64,000 bases of DNA from Agarilytica sp033852165 (GCA_033852165.1 JAWSUZ010000022.1:1-64000), one strand, 5' to 3'; shown: positions 1 through 8,833, numbered from the stretch's first letter. Numbers and translations: made by a program. The notes: generated by a model not told the origin, from the letters alone.

Positions 1-196
1 GAAAGTATTCCCAAACTTGAACGTTCTCGTTCCCGCGCTCTGCGTGGGAATGCATACGTTAAATAGAAACCGATCAGAATTATCGGATTTACTGGAATGT
101 GAACAAACAATATTCGAGTTAACTACAATAAACATACTTCGGTCTGCGTTCCCACGGAGACCGTGGGAACGAGGGTATTTGAGTTCAGAATACTTT
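1..196. repeat. Palindromic intergenic repeat, two hairpins inside an inverted repeat
   Basis: Two hairpins are visible: one around 22-58 (CGTTCCCGCGC / GCGTGGGAATG) and a perfect 11-bp stem with a 3-nt loop at 147-171 (CGTTCCCACGG-AGA-CCGTGGGAACG). The ends, 1-29 and about 169-196, are roughly inverted copies of each other. A related hairpin lies at 60138-60162, where the T-A pair of the stem is replaced by A-T. The GTTCCCACG...CGTGGGAAC motif recurs between genes of many proteobacteria. No gene is supported before 433. Confidence 0.7.
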
Positions 197-432
197 CACA
201 GTCACGATCTCTTATCAGTTACTATATCAATCTGAATAGGCAGAGAAGCAGTCTCAGAAGTTAAAGGCTGTGAAAAAACATGAAACCTCTTGGCAGAGAG
301 CAAAGCCTCGTAACGAATGTTAAATAACACTGCAAAAGTTCGGAATGCCGCTGGCCTTGGTTCGGAGTCGTTCGCAGGTTTCTATTTCATTACGCCAATT
401 CGATCAACCAATCCCATTTTTAAGGACGGTAC

Positions 433-942
433 ATGATTACTTTTGAAAGCTTATGGAAAAACTTCCCCGACAAGGAAGAAGTGAAAAAACAATGTACAAA
501 TAAACAAAAGGAGAGCAATAACCCTTTTAGTGATTATTGCGCGGTTTTACTCAGTGATTGTTTTATCAAATCTGGAATCGACATAAGCGAACTAAACGCA
601 ACCAGGTGCTGGTCTCATTCGGGTGAAAAACACATTCTTTTGGCTGAACAGTTTGCTAAGGGTTTGGAATCTAACACTCCCTCTGGATTAGCTGAAATGA
701 AGAAAGTGACACCCGATTCCTTTCAGAGTGAATTGTCTGATAAGACCGGCGTAATCTTTTTTAAAGATTATTGGAAGAGGGGCAGTGAAAGTTTTGAATC
801 TCGTAGTGGTGATCACATTGATTTATGGAATAAGGATGCAATTACGGGAAGTGGAATGTTCATGAGATCCATTTACGAATTTTTCGGTGCGGTCTCCGAT
901 TTGAATGAAAGCAAAGAAATATGGTTTTGGGAGGTCCAATAA
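433..942 (+). CDS. tae4: Type VI secretion amidase effector, Tae4 family
   Basis: A 169-residue protein resembling Tae4 effectors, which cleave peptidoglycan peptide cross-links in the periplasm of rival cells. A Cys lies near the N-terminus in NPFSDYCAVLL (Cys36). The family's conserved block GDHIDLWN carries the likely catalytic His128, with Asp130 nearby, and the protein ends in KEIWFWEV, typical of the family. There is no signal peptide, as expected for cargo delivered by a T6SS. The length fits the family. A tiny membrane-protein gene starts 3 nt after the stop and probably shares its transcript. No T6SS structural gene, VgrG or Hcp is present in the window, so this is an orphan effector locus. 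The family call is from recognised motifs, not a database search. Confidence 0.8.
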   Translation: MITFESLWKNFPDKEEVKKQCTNKQKESNNPFSDYCAVLLSDCFIKSGIDISELNATRCWSHSGEKHILLAEQFAKGLESNTPSGLAEMKKVTPDSFQSELSDKTGVIFFKDYWKRGSESFESRSGDHIDLWNKDAITGSGMFMRSIYEFFGAVSDLNESKEIWFWEVQ

Positions 943-945
943 TCG

Positions 946-1197
946 TTGAAAAATATCGCAATCAGCATAATCGGTATAATTATCTGCTCGTGTCTAAATA
1001 TCGCAATATTTTTGGTTGCGTATAAGAAACTTATTTTTCCGTTTCTACATGAAGATCAACGAATGGATAATGCTCCCTTTATATTCTTTTATGTGCTCCC
1101 GAGCTTTGTTCTGGCGGCAGTTATTGTGGTAGTTTTTGTTTGTTTTCTAACTCATTCAAGGGATGCTGCTAATAGTGTCCCGTTAGAATCTAGTTAG
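946..1197 (+). CDS. Small two-helix membrane protein next to tae4
   Basis: An 83-residue protein starting at TTG, 3 nt after the tae4 stop. Two hydrophobic segments are clear, about residues 3-26 and 44-68, separated by a charged loop of about 18 residues. I recognise no family. Its position suggests it could protect the producer from the amidase. However, known Tai4 immunity proteins are soluble periplasmic proteins with a signal peptide, and this one does not resemble them. The membrane topology is seen; the immunity role is inference. Confidence 0.5.
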   Translation: MKNIAISIIGIIICSCLNIAIFLVAYKKLIFPFLHEDQRMDNAPFIFFYVLPSFVLAAVIVVVFVCFLTHSRDAANSVPLESS

Positions 1198-1303
1198 CAC
1201 AGTTGAAACCATCTTGTCGGCAATGTTTTCTATTCGATAATGCCGAATGAGCAAACACCAATTTTTATACAGTTAAACCAACCAATTATTTATTAAGAAA
1301 TTT

Positions 1304-1690
1304 ATGAGTGAAAAACCAGAAAAAATAGAACAATGGGCTGATGAGGCTTACATCTCTTTCGAGAAAGCGCTAACGCTCTTTAAGGGCGAATACCCTGAGC
1401 CCACGGAAGATCAGAAAATGGAGCTGGTTAAATTTGCAACTCCTTTTGCAGCAATGAATCGTGGAATTCAAGATAATAGTGTTGTTAAAGAGGCCTATAA
1501 TTACGTCCTCAAACAATTGGACGAAGAGCTCAGCGTCATGGAATCAGACAAGGAGGTTCAATATTCTACGCTTTTTCTTTTGGCTTATCTTGATAGTCAT
1601 GTTTCATTTCGTATGCTCGGAGAGCAGGAAGCCGAAGATGTCATGGAATTTTTGTGTAAAAACTACGAAGTAGGTGTAGATATAGGTTAA
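1304..1690 (+). CDS. Hypothetical helical cytoplasmic protein
   Basis: A 128-residue acidic protein with no signal peptide and no membrane segment. The sequence looks mainly alpha-helical and has no motif I recognise. It lies about 100 bp after the small membrane protein on the same strand. It may belong to the effector locus as a second immunity candidate, but cytoplasmic location would not suit a periplasmic amidase. It could equally be an unrelated cassette gene. Confidence 0.5.
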   Translation: MSEKPEKIEQWADEAYISFEKALTLFKGEYPEPTEDQKMELVKFATPFAAMNRGIQDNSVVKEAYNYVLKQLDEELSVMESDKEVQYSTLFLLAYLDSHVSFRMLGEQEAEDVMEFLCKNYEVGVDIG

Positions 1691-1790
1691 TTGCAGAAAC
1701 GGTAGAGAAGGCTGAAACGTTAACAACGTCGCAGAAATAGGGAAACGGCAGAGACAGGAAGGCCGATAATTATAAAACTCATAACAAACA

Positions 1791-2294
1791 TTGTGCGAAC
1801 GCAAATTACGAGGTTTGAGATGGGGGGCTGATTTTTTTCTTATTTGTACCAATACGATGCATAAAGTGACAGAAGAAATCGGAAGTAACATATCAATCCC
1901 CATCCTCCACATAGCAGTTGCAACAGCAGAGCAGCTTCAGCGGGACAATGTCAAAACCGTTGGTTTGCTCGGTACACGATTTACAATGGAGCAAGATTTT
2001 TACAAAGGTCGTTTGACGGAAAAGTATAATATTCAAGTGCTCGTACCTGATGATGAAGAACGTAAAATCGTTCATGATGCTATCTATTCTGAGTTGTGTC
2101 TTGGGAAAATTCAGGACTCCTCAAGACGAGAGTATCTACGAATTATTGATAATCTCTATTCCAAAGGTGCCGAAGCCATAATCTTGGGTTGTACTGAGAT
2201 TGCGCTACTGGTTCAGCAACAACATACCTCGGTGCCTTTATATGATACAACGGAGATTCATGCAGCGGAGGCGGTGAAGCTTGCGATATCGTAG
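1791..2294 (+). pseudogene. Aspartate/glutamate racemase, N-terminally truncated remnant
   Basis: From about 1824 the product matches the Asp/Glu racemase family (EcL-DER/YgeA-like). Both catalytic cysteine motifs are present: ICTNTMHK near residue 19 and ILGCTEI near residue 136. Family members are about 230 residues and begin with a beta strand and Gly-rich loop of the type GLLGGMS. Here about 70-80 N-terminal residues are missing, and the 11 residues before the homologous part look unrelated. With half of the first lobe gone the enzyme should not fold normally. The intact remainder suggests recent truncation. Confidence 0.7.
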
Positions 2295-2427
2295 CAGGGG
2301 TAAGTATCCCCTATTGCTAACCCGTTAACGAATAATATTCACTATTGAAATTTCTATCCTTCTATTTCATCATTTATTCCCCTTGTCTAAAATGGCCTTT
2401 TTCATACGAATGCGAGGGTGAAGCGGA

Positions 2428-3036
2428 ATGAAGCTTGATAAAGCCATATATGAACGCAGATCGATAAAGCACTTTGATAATGACGCCGATATGGACGAGG
2501 CTGATTTAATTGAGTTGATCAGAAGGGCGATGCATGCGCCGACTTCTTTTAATATTCAACACTGGCGTTTTGTGCGCATCACGGATCGCACGCTGCGTGA
2601 GCAGTTGCGCAAGGTCTCGTTTGACCAGCCCAAAATAACGGATGCGAGTGAGTTACTGGTATTAACGGGTGACATCAAGGCTTGGGAAAAGCAGCCGTCT
2701 CAGTATTGGCGTAATGCGGACCCAGAGATGGGAAAGCAAATAGTTGGAATTTTGGACGACTTCTATCGTGGTAACGAGGACTTACAGCGTGATGAAGTGA
2801 TTCGTTCTTGTGCCTTTGCTGCGCAAAATATTATGTTAAGCGCCGGGGAACTGGGTTACGGCTGTTGCCCGATGATCGGTTTTGATCCAGAGGCGGTTGC
2901 ACGTTTAATACAATTACCTGAGGATCATATCGTTGTTATGTTTCTGGCGATTGGAAAGGAGCGTGAAGCGCCTCGGCCTCGGGGTGGCCAATTAAACTTG
3001 GAGCAGGTGTTGTTGGAAAACGGTTTTGGCTCCTGA
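2428..3036 (+). CDS. Nitroreductase family protein
   Basis: A 202-residue FMN-dependent nitroreductase-like protein. The N-terminus AIYERRSIKHF is the family's conserved phosphate/FMN-contacting RRS motif, followed by HAPTSFNIQHWRF (the APS-x-N-Q-W type FMN pocket). The C-terminal half has the GYGCCPMIGFD region and an IAIGK-like strand (FLAIGKE). The length is typical. These enzymes reduce quinones, nitro compounds or enones with NAD(P)H; the substrate cannot be read from sequence. AAGCGGA lies just before the ATG. It stands alone on its strand. Confidence 0.85.
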   Translation: MKLDKAIYERRSIKHFDNDADMDEADLIELIRRAMHAPTSFNIQHWRFVRITDRTLREQLRKVSFDQPKITDASELLVLTGDIKAWEKQPSQYWRNADPEMGKQIVGILDDFYRGNEDLQRDEVIRSCAFAAQNIMLSAGELGYGCCPMIGFDPEAVARLIQLPEDHIVVMFLAIGKEREAPRPRGGQLNLEQVLLENGFGS

Positions 3037-3063
3037 GCTACTGATTATCTCCTCCCTTAATGG

Positions 3064-3342
3064 CTAAAACTGTGTGGAAAAATTCACGGAATAGTTCTTA
3101 TAATCGGAATCTTTTGTGTTGGATCGGTACCTTGCCCCTATGGCGAAGTTGTTGTTTAAAAAATGTTGGACTCCTACGCTGTAGCTCTTTGATTTATCGT
3201 AACTCGCATTTACTGAAGTCTTTTCTGTAAAATAGAAGCTGGAGGATAAGCTCCAATTGATAACTGGAGCATACGCGCTGGCGGGTGGAAAGTTTGAGAA
3301 GAAGGTGAAAATTGGTCCAAGATGAACATTTATGACGTTCAT
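3064..3342 (-). pseudogene. C-terminal fragment of an outer-membrane beta-barrel protein
   Basis: This 92-residue frame shows alternating polar/hydrophobic strands and ends in an aromatic residue (NFSTQF), as outer-membrane barrels do for BAM recognition. There is no signal peptide and only enough sequence for about four strands. It is most simply the 3' end of a porin-like gene whose front has been lost. The first residues around the ATG at 3342 look unrelated to a barrel. Confidence 0.4.
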
Positions 3343-3536
3343 CTTGAGGTTTTTTCGAGAGTAGGTGTTTATGTGTTATAGGCCGCTAATATTCGACCCT
3401 GACGAAAGAGGTTTCGCGCTTCATTCGTTGGTCGGATGTTAGTCTGTTGCTGGTAGGGATGCTATCGCAGGTTTACATCTTCGAAAATTAAAGGAATGTA
3501 CTCAATACGTCGAAGGCTCTAGGCAACACAAGCTCT

Positions 3537-4097
3537 ATGCCATTACTTATGATCGCTCGATTAAAGGGCCGGTTTTTGACGCTAGCCATTTTACCTATGC
3601 TTGTGTCGATCATTGGATGTACAGCCAACAGTTATATTCCTCCTTCTGACGGAGGTGTTTCCACGTTTTCTCTCTCGACACTTTCGGAGGAAATACCCAA
3701 AGTGAATATGAGTTTCGGTTGTGAAAAAATGTCGCTGAATTCTGATTGGGTAGAAAAGCGATCTCCGGACGGTGCGGTCAAAAAACGAACGGCTTTACGT
3801 TCGGGCGAAGTCGTGAGGTTTCAGGTGGGATATAAGAATGTTAGGAGGCGAAATAAAGCGCTCTCTAACGAGGACTGTAAATATGCCAGTCGTTTTTTGC
3901 AACAAACAGCCACGGGGTTCAAAAATTGTCGTTCCACATTGTCTTTTGTTCCGGAAGAGGGGAGTCACTATGAAATTTATTTTGGTCTTGTTTCTGGCCG
4001 GTGTTCTGTAAGGGCGTTGCAGGTTGTTTACAATGTTGACGATGAGCAAAATGAATTTAGTCGTGTAAAGGGCGTAAGCCGAAAAGCGTGTCGGTAA
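3537..4097 (+). CDS. Hypothetical lipoprotein
   Basis: A 186-residue protein with a basic start, a hydrophobic segment and a lipobox SIIGC, so Cys28 would be lipidated after signal peptidase II. A second ATG at 3549 is an equally good start. The mature part is basic, contains four further cysteines (in FGCEK, NEDCK, KNCRS and GRCSV) that could form disulfides, and ends in KACR. I recognise no family. It has no co-directional neighbour. Confidence 0.6.
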   Translation: MPLLMIARLKGRFLTLAILPMLVSIIGCTANSYIPPSDGGVSTFSLSTLSEEIPKVNMSFGCEKMSLNSDWVEKRSPDGAVKKRTALRSGEVVRFQVGYKNVRRRNKALSNEDCKYASRFLQQTATGFKNCRSTLSFVPEEGSHYEIYFGLVSGRCSVRALQVVYNVDDEQNEFSRVKGVSRKACR

Positions 4098-4237
4098 TTC
4101 AATAAAATTTAGCCACATTACCTTTCTCATCATTTATCTTAATATTTTCTAATTTAAACTTACGAGATCCTTCTTGTTCGAGAAACACTAGCATTTCCAG
4201 TCGTGTTACTCAGTCGCTATCTCAGGCACTATTTTAA

Positions 4238-4435
4238 TCATTTAATTTCTTTTAAATCCGAAACAGATTGATATCCAATTCCCCTGTTGTCGGTATTAAC
4301 GTCATCGATAACGACAAATTTTTCGGGTGGTTTGTTGAGTACGTCGACTAATCATTGGGTGGCGCGCTGAATCAATTGACGCTTCTGTTCGCGGCTTACG
4401 TTTTCGTCGGTTACTTTGATATTGACGTATGGCAT
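4238..4435 (-). pseudogene. 4-oxalocrotonate tautomerase family gene with an in-frame TGA
   Basis: Read on the minus strand from ATG at 4435 this is a complete tautomerase frame of 65 codons: MPYVNIKVTDENVS, with catalytic Pro2, then LVDVLNKPPEKFVVIDDV and NTDNRGIGY, all standard family blocks. One codon is TGA (4352-4354, codon 28). The open reading frames are therefore split and easily missed. GGAAAG lies 6-7 nt before the ATG, so the gene was once well translated. A single substitution would restore it; a sequencing error is possible. No selenocysteine element is visible, and a selenocysteine here is not expected. Confidence 0.75.
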
Positions 4436-4696
4436 AGGCTTTCCTTGCGGGTTAATGTCCGCCCATAAACAGGGACGTTCGTAGTCAGTACCTGTTTATG
4501 GATGCGAACAAGTGAGACTCGCTTAACTGGGCGATCTTGTCAGACGCTTAACTGGCGTGTTAATTCCCATGCCGCTTAATTTTATTGTCATCGTATGTAA
4601 TTAGTTGTCTCTGAATCTTCTTGTCTTAGTTTTAAACCTATGTAGGATTACTGCAGAATTATTCCTTTCCCATTTGTCACAGAGGAGGCATGCGAC

Positions 4697-4912
4697 ATGC
4701 TTAATCACGAGGAAGTCTACGAAAATACAACTATTGTCATTAAAGACCAGATTCTAACCCTTAACGGTAAGCATATCCCGGTTGAATACAATGAAGTAAA
4801 CGACACTTGGCACTCCTGTTATCTTCCGTATTCTGAATATCAATCACTCCTTCAGCTATCGAGAGCCATTTCACGAGAGTCTGCTGATTTTCCAAATGAA
4901 CCCGAACAATAA
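4697..4912 (+). CDS. Small protein preceding the tyrosinase gene
   Basis: A 71-residue acidic protein, start supported by AGAGGAGG about 7 nt upstream. It ends 13 bp before the tyrosinase start, so the two are almost certainly co-transcribed. Actinobacterial tyrosinases need a small caddie partner (MelC1) that delivers copper. This protein lacks a signal peptide and the His/Met-rich features of MelC1; it has one His in HSCYLPYSEY and one in GKHIPVEY. A role as tyrosinase partner is inferred only from position. Confidence 0.6.
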   Translation: MLNHEEVYENTTIVIKDQILTLNGKHIPVEYNEVNDTWHSCYLPYSEYQSLLQLSRAISRESADFPNEPEQ

Positions 4913-4925
4913 CGAGGGCTAAAAC

Positions 4926-6401
4926 ATGTCTATTAGACGAGATGCGAATACCTTAATTTCAGCCCAGCGTTCAGAATTTATTAACGCCGTACTAACACTA
5001 AAAAGCGAAGGTGTTTACGACCAATTTGTACTGCGACACGCGCGCGCCAATATGAGCGCGATTCATCGATGCCCAGCATTTTTACCCTGGCACCGTCGTT
5101 TTTTGTTGGATTTTGAGCGAGAGCTTCAGCGCGTTTCGGGTAATCCCGATTTGGGTGTGCCTTATTGGAATTGGCCGGAAGGCGGTTCGAGCGCTTCGAT
5201 GTGGGACGATGACTTACTGGGTGGAAATGGAGACCTGCAAAGCGGTTTTGTCCTTTCTGGGCCATTTCGTCAGGGGCAGTGGACCGTAGTCAATATGAAT
5301 GGGAATCCAGCGGGTTCGTTAACACGACGTTTTGGCGAGGAGGGCTGGGCGCGTACTTTACCGACTGAATCCGAGATCGATGATGTCATTAATCAAACCC
5401 CTTACGATGAAAGCCCATGGAATTCGGCTTCGGCGGGCTTTCGAAATCAAGTAGAAGGCTTTCAAGGGCCAAATTTACATAACCGAGGCCACGGTTGGGT
5501 GGGTGGTTCTATGCTACCGATGACCTCTCCAAACGACCCTATTTTCTTTATGCATCATGCGATGGTCGACAAGGTGTGGTACGAGTGGCAGTTACGTTTT
5601 CCGAATCAAAGTTATCAGCCTGTCGCAAATGGCCCTTTTGGCCAGAACCTACGAGACCCTATGGACAGCACCCCACAAACTTCGCCAGGCAATCGGCCGA
5701 TTGATCTGTGGGACAGTGAAGCTTTGGGTATTGAATACGACCAATTACGAGAAGGTTCGAATCTTGCCCCTCGTAGTACGCAGCTCACGGTGGGCAATGC
5801 GATTACGAGTACGATTTCATCCCCCGGCGAAGCGCAGCGTTTTGAATTTGATGTGCCTTTGTTTGGCCCCTATACCATTCAAACTTCTGGCAACTCGGAT
5901 ACCTTGATGACCTTATTTGGGCCGAATAATCCAAGTGCGGAAGTGGACAGTGATGACGATAGCGGCGAGGGCTTTAATGCGCTTATTTCTCAAACGCTTT
6001 CCAGTGGTCGGTATGTTGCGGAGGTTCGGTTATACGACCCCAATAGCACAGGAGCTTTTGGCGTTGCTCTGGTTTCGAATGAGGAAATATCCGTTCCGCG
6101 ACTGCTGGTAAATGGTGGTGATGTTAACGGTTCTATTGCGGCTGATCGAGAAAGTGATCTGTATCGCTTCGACGTGACGATTACGGATATTTATAGTATT
6201 GAAACCTCAGGTCAGACAGATACCTTCCTGACGTTATACGGACCGAATAGCCAAACAACTGTCTTAGCTCAAGACGATGACAGCGGTACTCGCTTAAATT
6301 CGCTCATTCGTCGGCAATTGTCGGTTGGCCAATATTTTGTGCGAATTAGGCATTACTCTCCAACGGGAACGGGGCCGTATAATATTCGCGTTCAATCATG
6401 A
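4926..6401 (+). CDS. Tyrosinase-family copper oxidase with two C-terminal PPC-like domains
   Basis: A 491-residue type-3 copper protein. CuA ligands are plausibly His38, His47 (AIHRCPAFLPWHRRF) and His56. CuB ligands are His185 and His189 (NLHNRGHGW) and His210/His211 (SPNDPIFFMHHAMVD). Such enzymes oxidise phenols to o-quinones (melanin-type chemistry). After residue about 285 two similar beta-rich modules follow, each with a conserved DDDSG and a final RVRxY-type strand. They resemble pre-peptidase C-terminal (PPC) domains, which usually occur on secreted enzymes. No signal peptide is visible, which is odd for that architecture. The start has no strong ribosome site but overlaps the partner gene's transcript. 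Confidence 0.85.
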   Translation: MSIRRDANTLISAQRSEFINAVLTLKSEGVYDQFVLRHARANMSAIHRCPAFLPWHRRFLLDFERELQRVSGNPDLGVPYWNWPEGGSSASMWDDDLLGGNGDLQSGFVLSGPFRQGQWTVVNMNGNPAGSLTRRFGEEGWARTLPTESEIDDVINQTPYDESPWNSASAGFRNQVEGFQGPNLHNRGHGWVGGSMLPMTSPNDPIFFMHHAMVDKVWYEWQLRFPNQSYQPVANGPFGQNLRDPMDSTPQTSPGNRPIDLWDSEALGIEYDQLREGSNLAPRSTQLTVGNAITSTISSPGEAQRFEFDVPLFGPYTIQTSGNSDTLMTLFGPNNPSAEVDSDDDSGEGFNALISQTLSSGRYVAEVRLYDPNSTGAFGVALVSNEEISVPRLLVNGGDVNGSIAADRESDLYRFDVTITDIYSIETSGQTDTFLTLYGPNSQTTVLAQDDDSGTRLNSLIRRQLSVGQYFVRIRHYSPTGTGPYNIRVQS

Positions 6402-6421
6402 ATATATAGAAAGCAGGCTAC

Positions 6422-6886
6422 ATGGCTAAAGAAATCGAACGGAAGTTTTTAATCGATCTGACTAAAATCGGAACCCTTGAAAATGGAACTGCCATTAAGC
6501 AGGGCTATATTGCGACCTCAGATAAAACGGTTGTTCGTGCGAGAGTCGCGGGGGAGTGTGCTTTCCTAACGCTCAAGGGCGCCAATAAAGGCGTAACGCG
6601 AACCGAGTTTGAGTATGAGATCCCTGTCGATGATGCAGAGCAAATCATCGCGGAGTTGTGTAATGGTCCGGTTGTTGAAAAGACGCGATATTTAGTTGTG
6701 CATGCTGGGCATACTTGGGAGGTTGATATTTTTCACGGAGATAATGACGGATTGGTTGTTGCTGAGATTGAGCTCAACAGTGAAGAAGAGGCGTTTGATC
6801 TTCCGAGTTGGGTTTTGGATGAGGTTAGTGGTGATCCGAAATACTATAATTCTAGTCTGTTAGATCACCCATTTAAAAATTGGTAG
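6422..6886 (+). CDS. CYTH domain protein (triphosphate tunnel enzyme family)
   Basis: A 154-residue protein starting with the CYTH signature EIERKFL (residues 4-10). It has the alternating charged residues of the triphosphate tunnel: RARVAGE, LTLKG, TRTEFEYEIP and VDIFHGDNDGLVVAEIEL. Bacterial single-domain CYTH proteins hydrolyse inorganic triphosphate or similar triphosphates with Mg or Mn. Length and motif order are normal. It follows the tyrosinase gene by 20 bp and may be read through from it. Confidence 0.85.
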   Translation: MAKEIERKFLIDLTKIGTLENGTAIKQGYIATSDKTVVRARVAGECAFLTLKGANKGVTRTEFEYEIPVDDAEQIIAELCNGPVVEKTRYLVVHAGHTWEVDIFHGDNDGLVVAEIELNSEEEAFDLPSWVLDEVSGDPKYYNSSLLDHPFKNW

Positions 6887-6908
6887 AAACCTTTTCGTAT
6901 CTTAATTC

Positions 6909-7629
6909 TTATATAGTAAACCTAACATGAGCTTCCAACCCGGAAGCTCCTTCTCCTTCGTAGCCAGAACCTTTATTACCATCTCGAAAAGACAATTCAG
7001 CCCGGTGCAGTGCAACAATTTTCTGCACAATGGATAAACTTAGGCCGCTCCCATACGATTGTTTATCCGATACGCGGTAATGCCATTTGATCGCATTCTC
7101 TTTTTTCATGTCGGTCATGCCGGGGCCATTGTCCGTCACAACCATAAAAGCTGATCCATCGCTTTCACCCGTTGATATTAGAATATGACCATCCGGCTGG
7201 CTGTATTTATAGGCGTTTTCGAGTAAGTTTCTGAGCATTGTATCGAGCAGAGCGCAATTGCCTTGAATGAATGGATGGTCTCCTTTTAACTCAAAATCGT
7301 ATTGGGCGAGGATGTTAGATGGTAATAAGAAAGTGATTTCTTTTGCGAGGTCGTGAAGCCCAACCTCTTCTTTTGTCATGTTATTTTTTTAGACTCTAAT
7401 TTATTGAGCAGTAATAACTGTTCAATGGTATGTGACATTTGTTCAACACCTTTTACGACTTTGCCTAGCGACTGAGACGATTCATCCGAAAGTTGCTCTT
7501 TTAATTCAATATTCTGGGTGTGAATTTTAATTGCTGCCAAAGGTGTAGGTAGTTCATGAGTGAGGTCGGCATTAAAGTTTTTTCTTGAGTTAAGATCTGT
7601 TCAATACGTTTGGGAAGGTGGGGGTCAAA
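6909..7629 (-). pseudogene. Sensor histidine kinase remnant (QseC-like C-terminal half), two frameshifts
   Basis: On the minus strand three frames together encode the kinase core: RIEQILTQEK, then NFNADLTHELPTPLAAIK (H-box, with Pro in place of the usual Arg), then the ATPase domain with LLRNLLENAYKYS (N box), VTDNGPGM (G1) and GSGLSLSIVQK (G2). The first break is in a run of six T (7578-7583 on the plus strand). The second is in a run of seven T (7384-7390). One extra base in each run restores a continuous frame. No periplasmic/HAMP half or response regulator precedes it, so it is truncated as well as frameshifted. An isolated ATPase frame of 156 codons (6909-7379) remains open. Confidence 0.75.
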
Positions 7630-7906
7630 TCTCGTTTTATATAGTATTGCCTGGCACTGTACGTAGGTGGTCAGACCATTACGCATAGAATATGAAGGGG
7701 CGTGGTACCACGTAATGAAGCGTGGTGCGGGTAGGCAGGAGAATAAAAGGGGTGGCCTTCCCCCAGAAGCTCTCTGTATCGTTCTATACTTGTAGATGTA
7801 AGCGCTCATAGGCCAATAACCTCTGGCGAGTATTACACTCATACGCCCAAGGGACGTATTACGGCCTCTTTATTCTGATAGTTAAGGGGAATTACACCGG
7901 AAAACC

Positions 7907-8470
7907 ATGGCAAATACTTATATTTCTGACTTTGTCAGACCAAATGGGCGCCTCGATTACCTGCGTTTGTGTAAATATGCTCGCCAGGTTTCGTCGGGAG
8001 AGTTTGGCTTAATCTTCAAGCGGCCCTTGTTGGTTGGTTCAGCAATTTACAGTGGCGAGTTAGAAAAATCCAAGACAGCTGGGCATACGATGGTCTTTAA
8101 AGTGCTTGATGCTGGCGATATCAAGGACGATTCTGACGAGGATAGCAGCCTGAAAACGGCTATTTTCCCGCTCTACAAGCGTAAGCGTGGAGACGCAAAA
8201 CCGAATATCATCTCAATTGGGCGTTCCAACGATAACGATCTTGTGGTCAATGATTACCCCGTGTCTCGGGAGCATGGGCATATCCGTATACAGCTGGCTC
8301 GCTTTTTTCTCACTGACTTTGGCACAACTAATGGCACAATACTGAACGAAAAGCGTTTGGAGCCGAATGTTGAAGTTGAGCTGAAGGTCGGCGATACCAT
8401 AGGCTTAGGCCGTTATAATTTTCGTTTTATGTTAGCAAGTGCTTTGCACCGGCAAATTCTTGAAAACTAG
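7907..8470 (+). CDS. FHA domain protein
   Basis: A 187-residue protein with a C-terminal forkhead-associated domain (about 80-180). It shows IGRSNDNDLVVND (Gly104-Arg106 region), the Ser120-x-x-His123 motif in SREHGH and DFGTTNGTILN. These are the phosphothreonine-binding loop residues. The N-terminal 75 residues are not a domain I recognise. FHA proteins read Ser/Thr phosphorylation, often in T6SS or kinase pathways, but no Ser/Thr kinase gene is present in the window. Confidence 0.85.
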   Translation: MANTYISDFVRPNGRLDYLRLCKYARQVSSGEFGLIFKRPLLVGSAIYSGELEKSKTAGHTMVFKVLDAGDIKDDSDEDSSLKTAIFPLYKRKRGDAKPNIISIGRSNDNDLVVNDYPVSREHGHIRIQLARFFLTDFGTTNGTILNEKRLEPNVEVELKVGDTIGLGRYNFRFMLASALHRQILEN

Positions 8471-8677
8471 TCCTAGTGGTGGGGCGTGATTTCAAAATAA
8501 ACGTTCCGACGTGTCCTCGTTTTATCGTGCCGGAATACCGGTCCATTTCATTTCGCTAGGGCACATTCGTGCCTACATGTTGATGGTAAACCATATTTAT
8601 ATTTTGGCGCCCCCAAGTGATGCGTGTTCATCCATGGAAATGACTTTCGGCAGGGGTTACACCACGAAGCCCAGAAA

Positions 8678-8833
8678 TCAACATAGAGGACTTCGCCTTT
8701 TTTTTAGACTGACCACTTCGGACAGCATTGTAATGTGAGGCGAGGAGGGTTTCTCTGCGATGGCCGTAGGCGTAATAAACAAGATGAAGAATAGAATGGC
8801 GATTACAAGAAAAGCGCTTATAGGTCGGTGCAT
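8678..8833 (-). CDS. Possible small secreted protein, frame probably broken at a poly-A run
   Basis: From ATG at 8833 a 51-codon frame begins with a good signal peptide: MHRP, a strongly hydrophobic core and PTAIA before a likely cleavage site. It stops soon after an A8 run (8698-8705 on the plus strand as T8). One more A would extend it to about 68 residues ending in TPAESHFHG. This third homopolymer break within 1.4 kb resembles those in the kinase remnant. No homologue is recognised. The rest of the 8471-8983 gap holds nothing I can support. Confidence 0.3.
   Translation of the reverse strand: MHRPISAFLVIAILFFILFITPTAIAEKPSSPHITMLSEVVSLKKRRSPLC

Noticed and set aside
240..1300. Possible integron cassettes around the small genes
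   Set aside because: No paired attC boxes (RYYYAAC ... GTTRRRY) with the right symmetry and no integrase gene were found.
4352..4354. TGA as selenocysteine in the tautomerase
   Set aside because: The family uses Pro1 chemistry, the position is not catalytic, and no SECIS-like hairpin is evident downstream.
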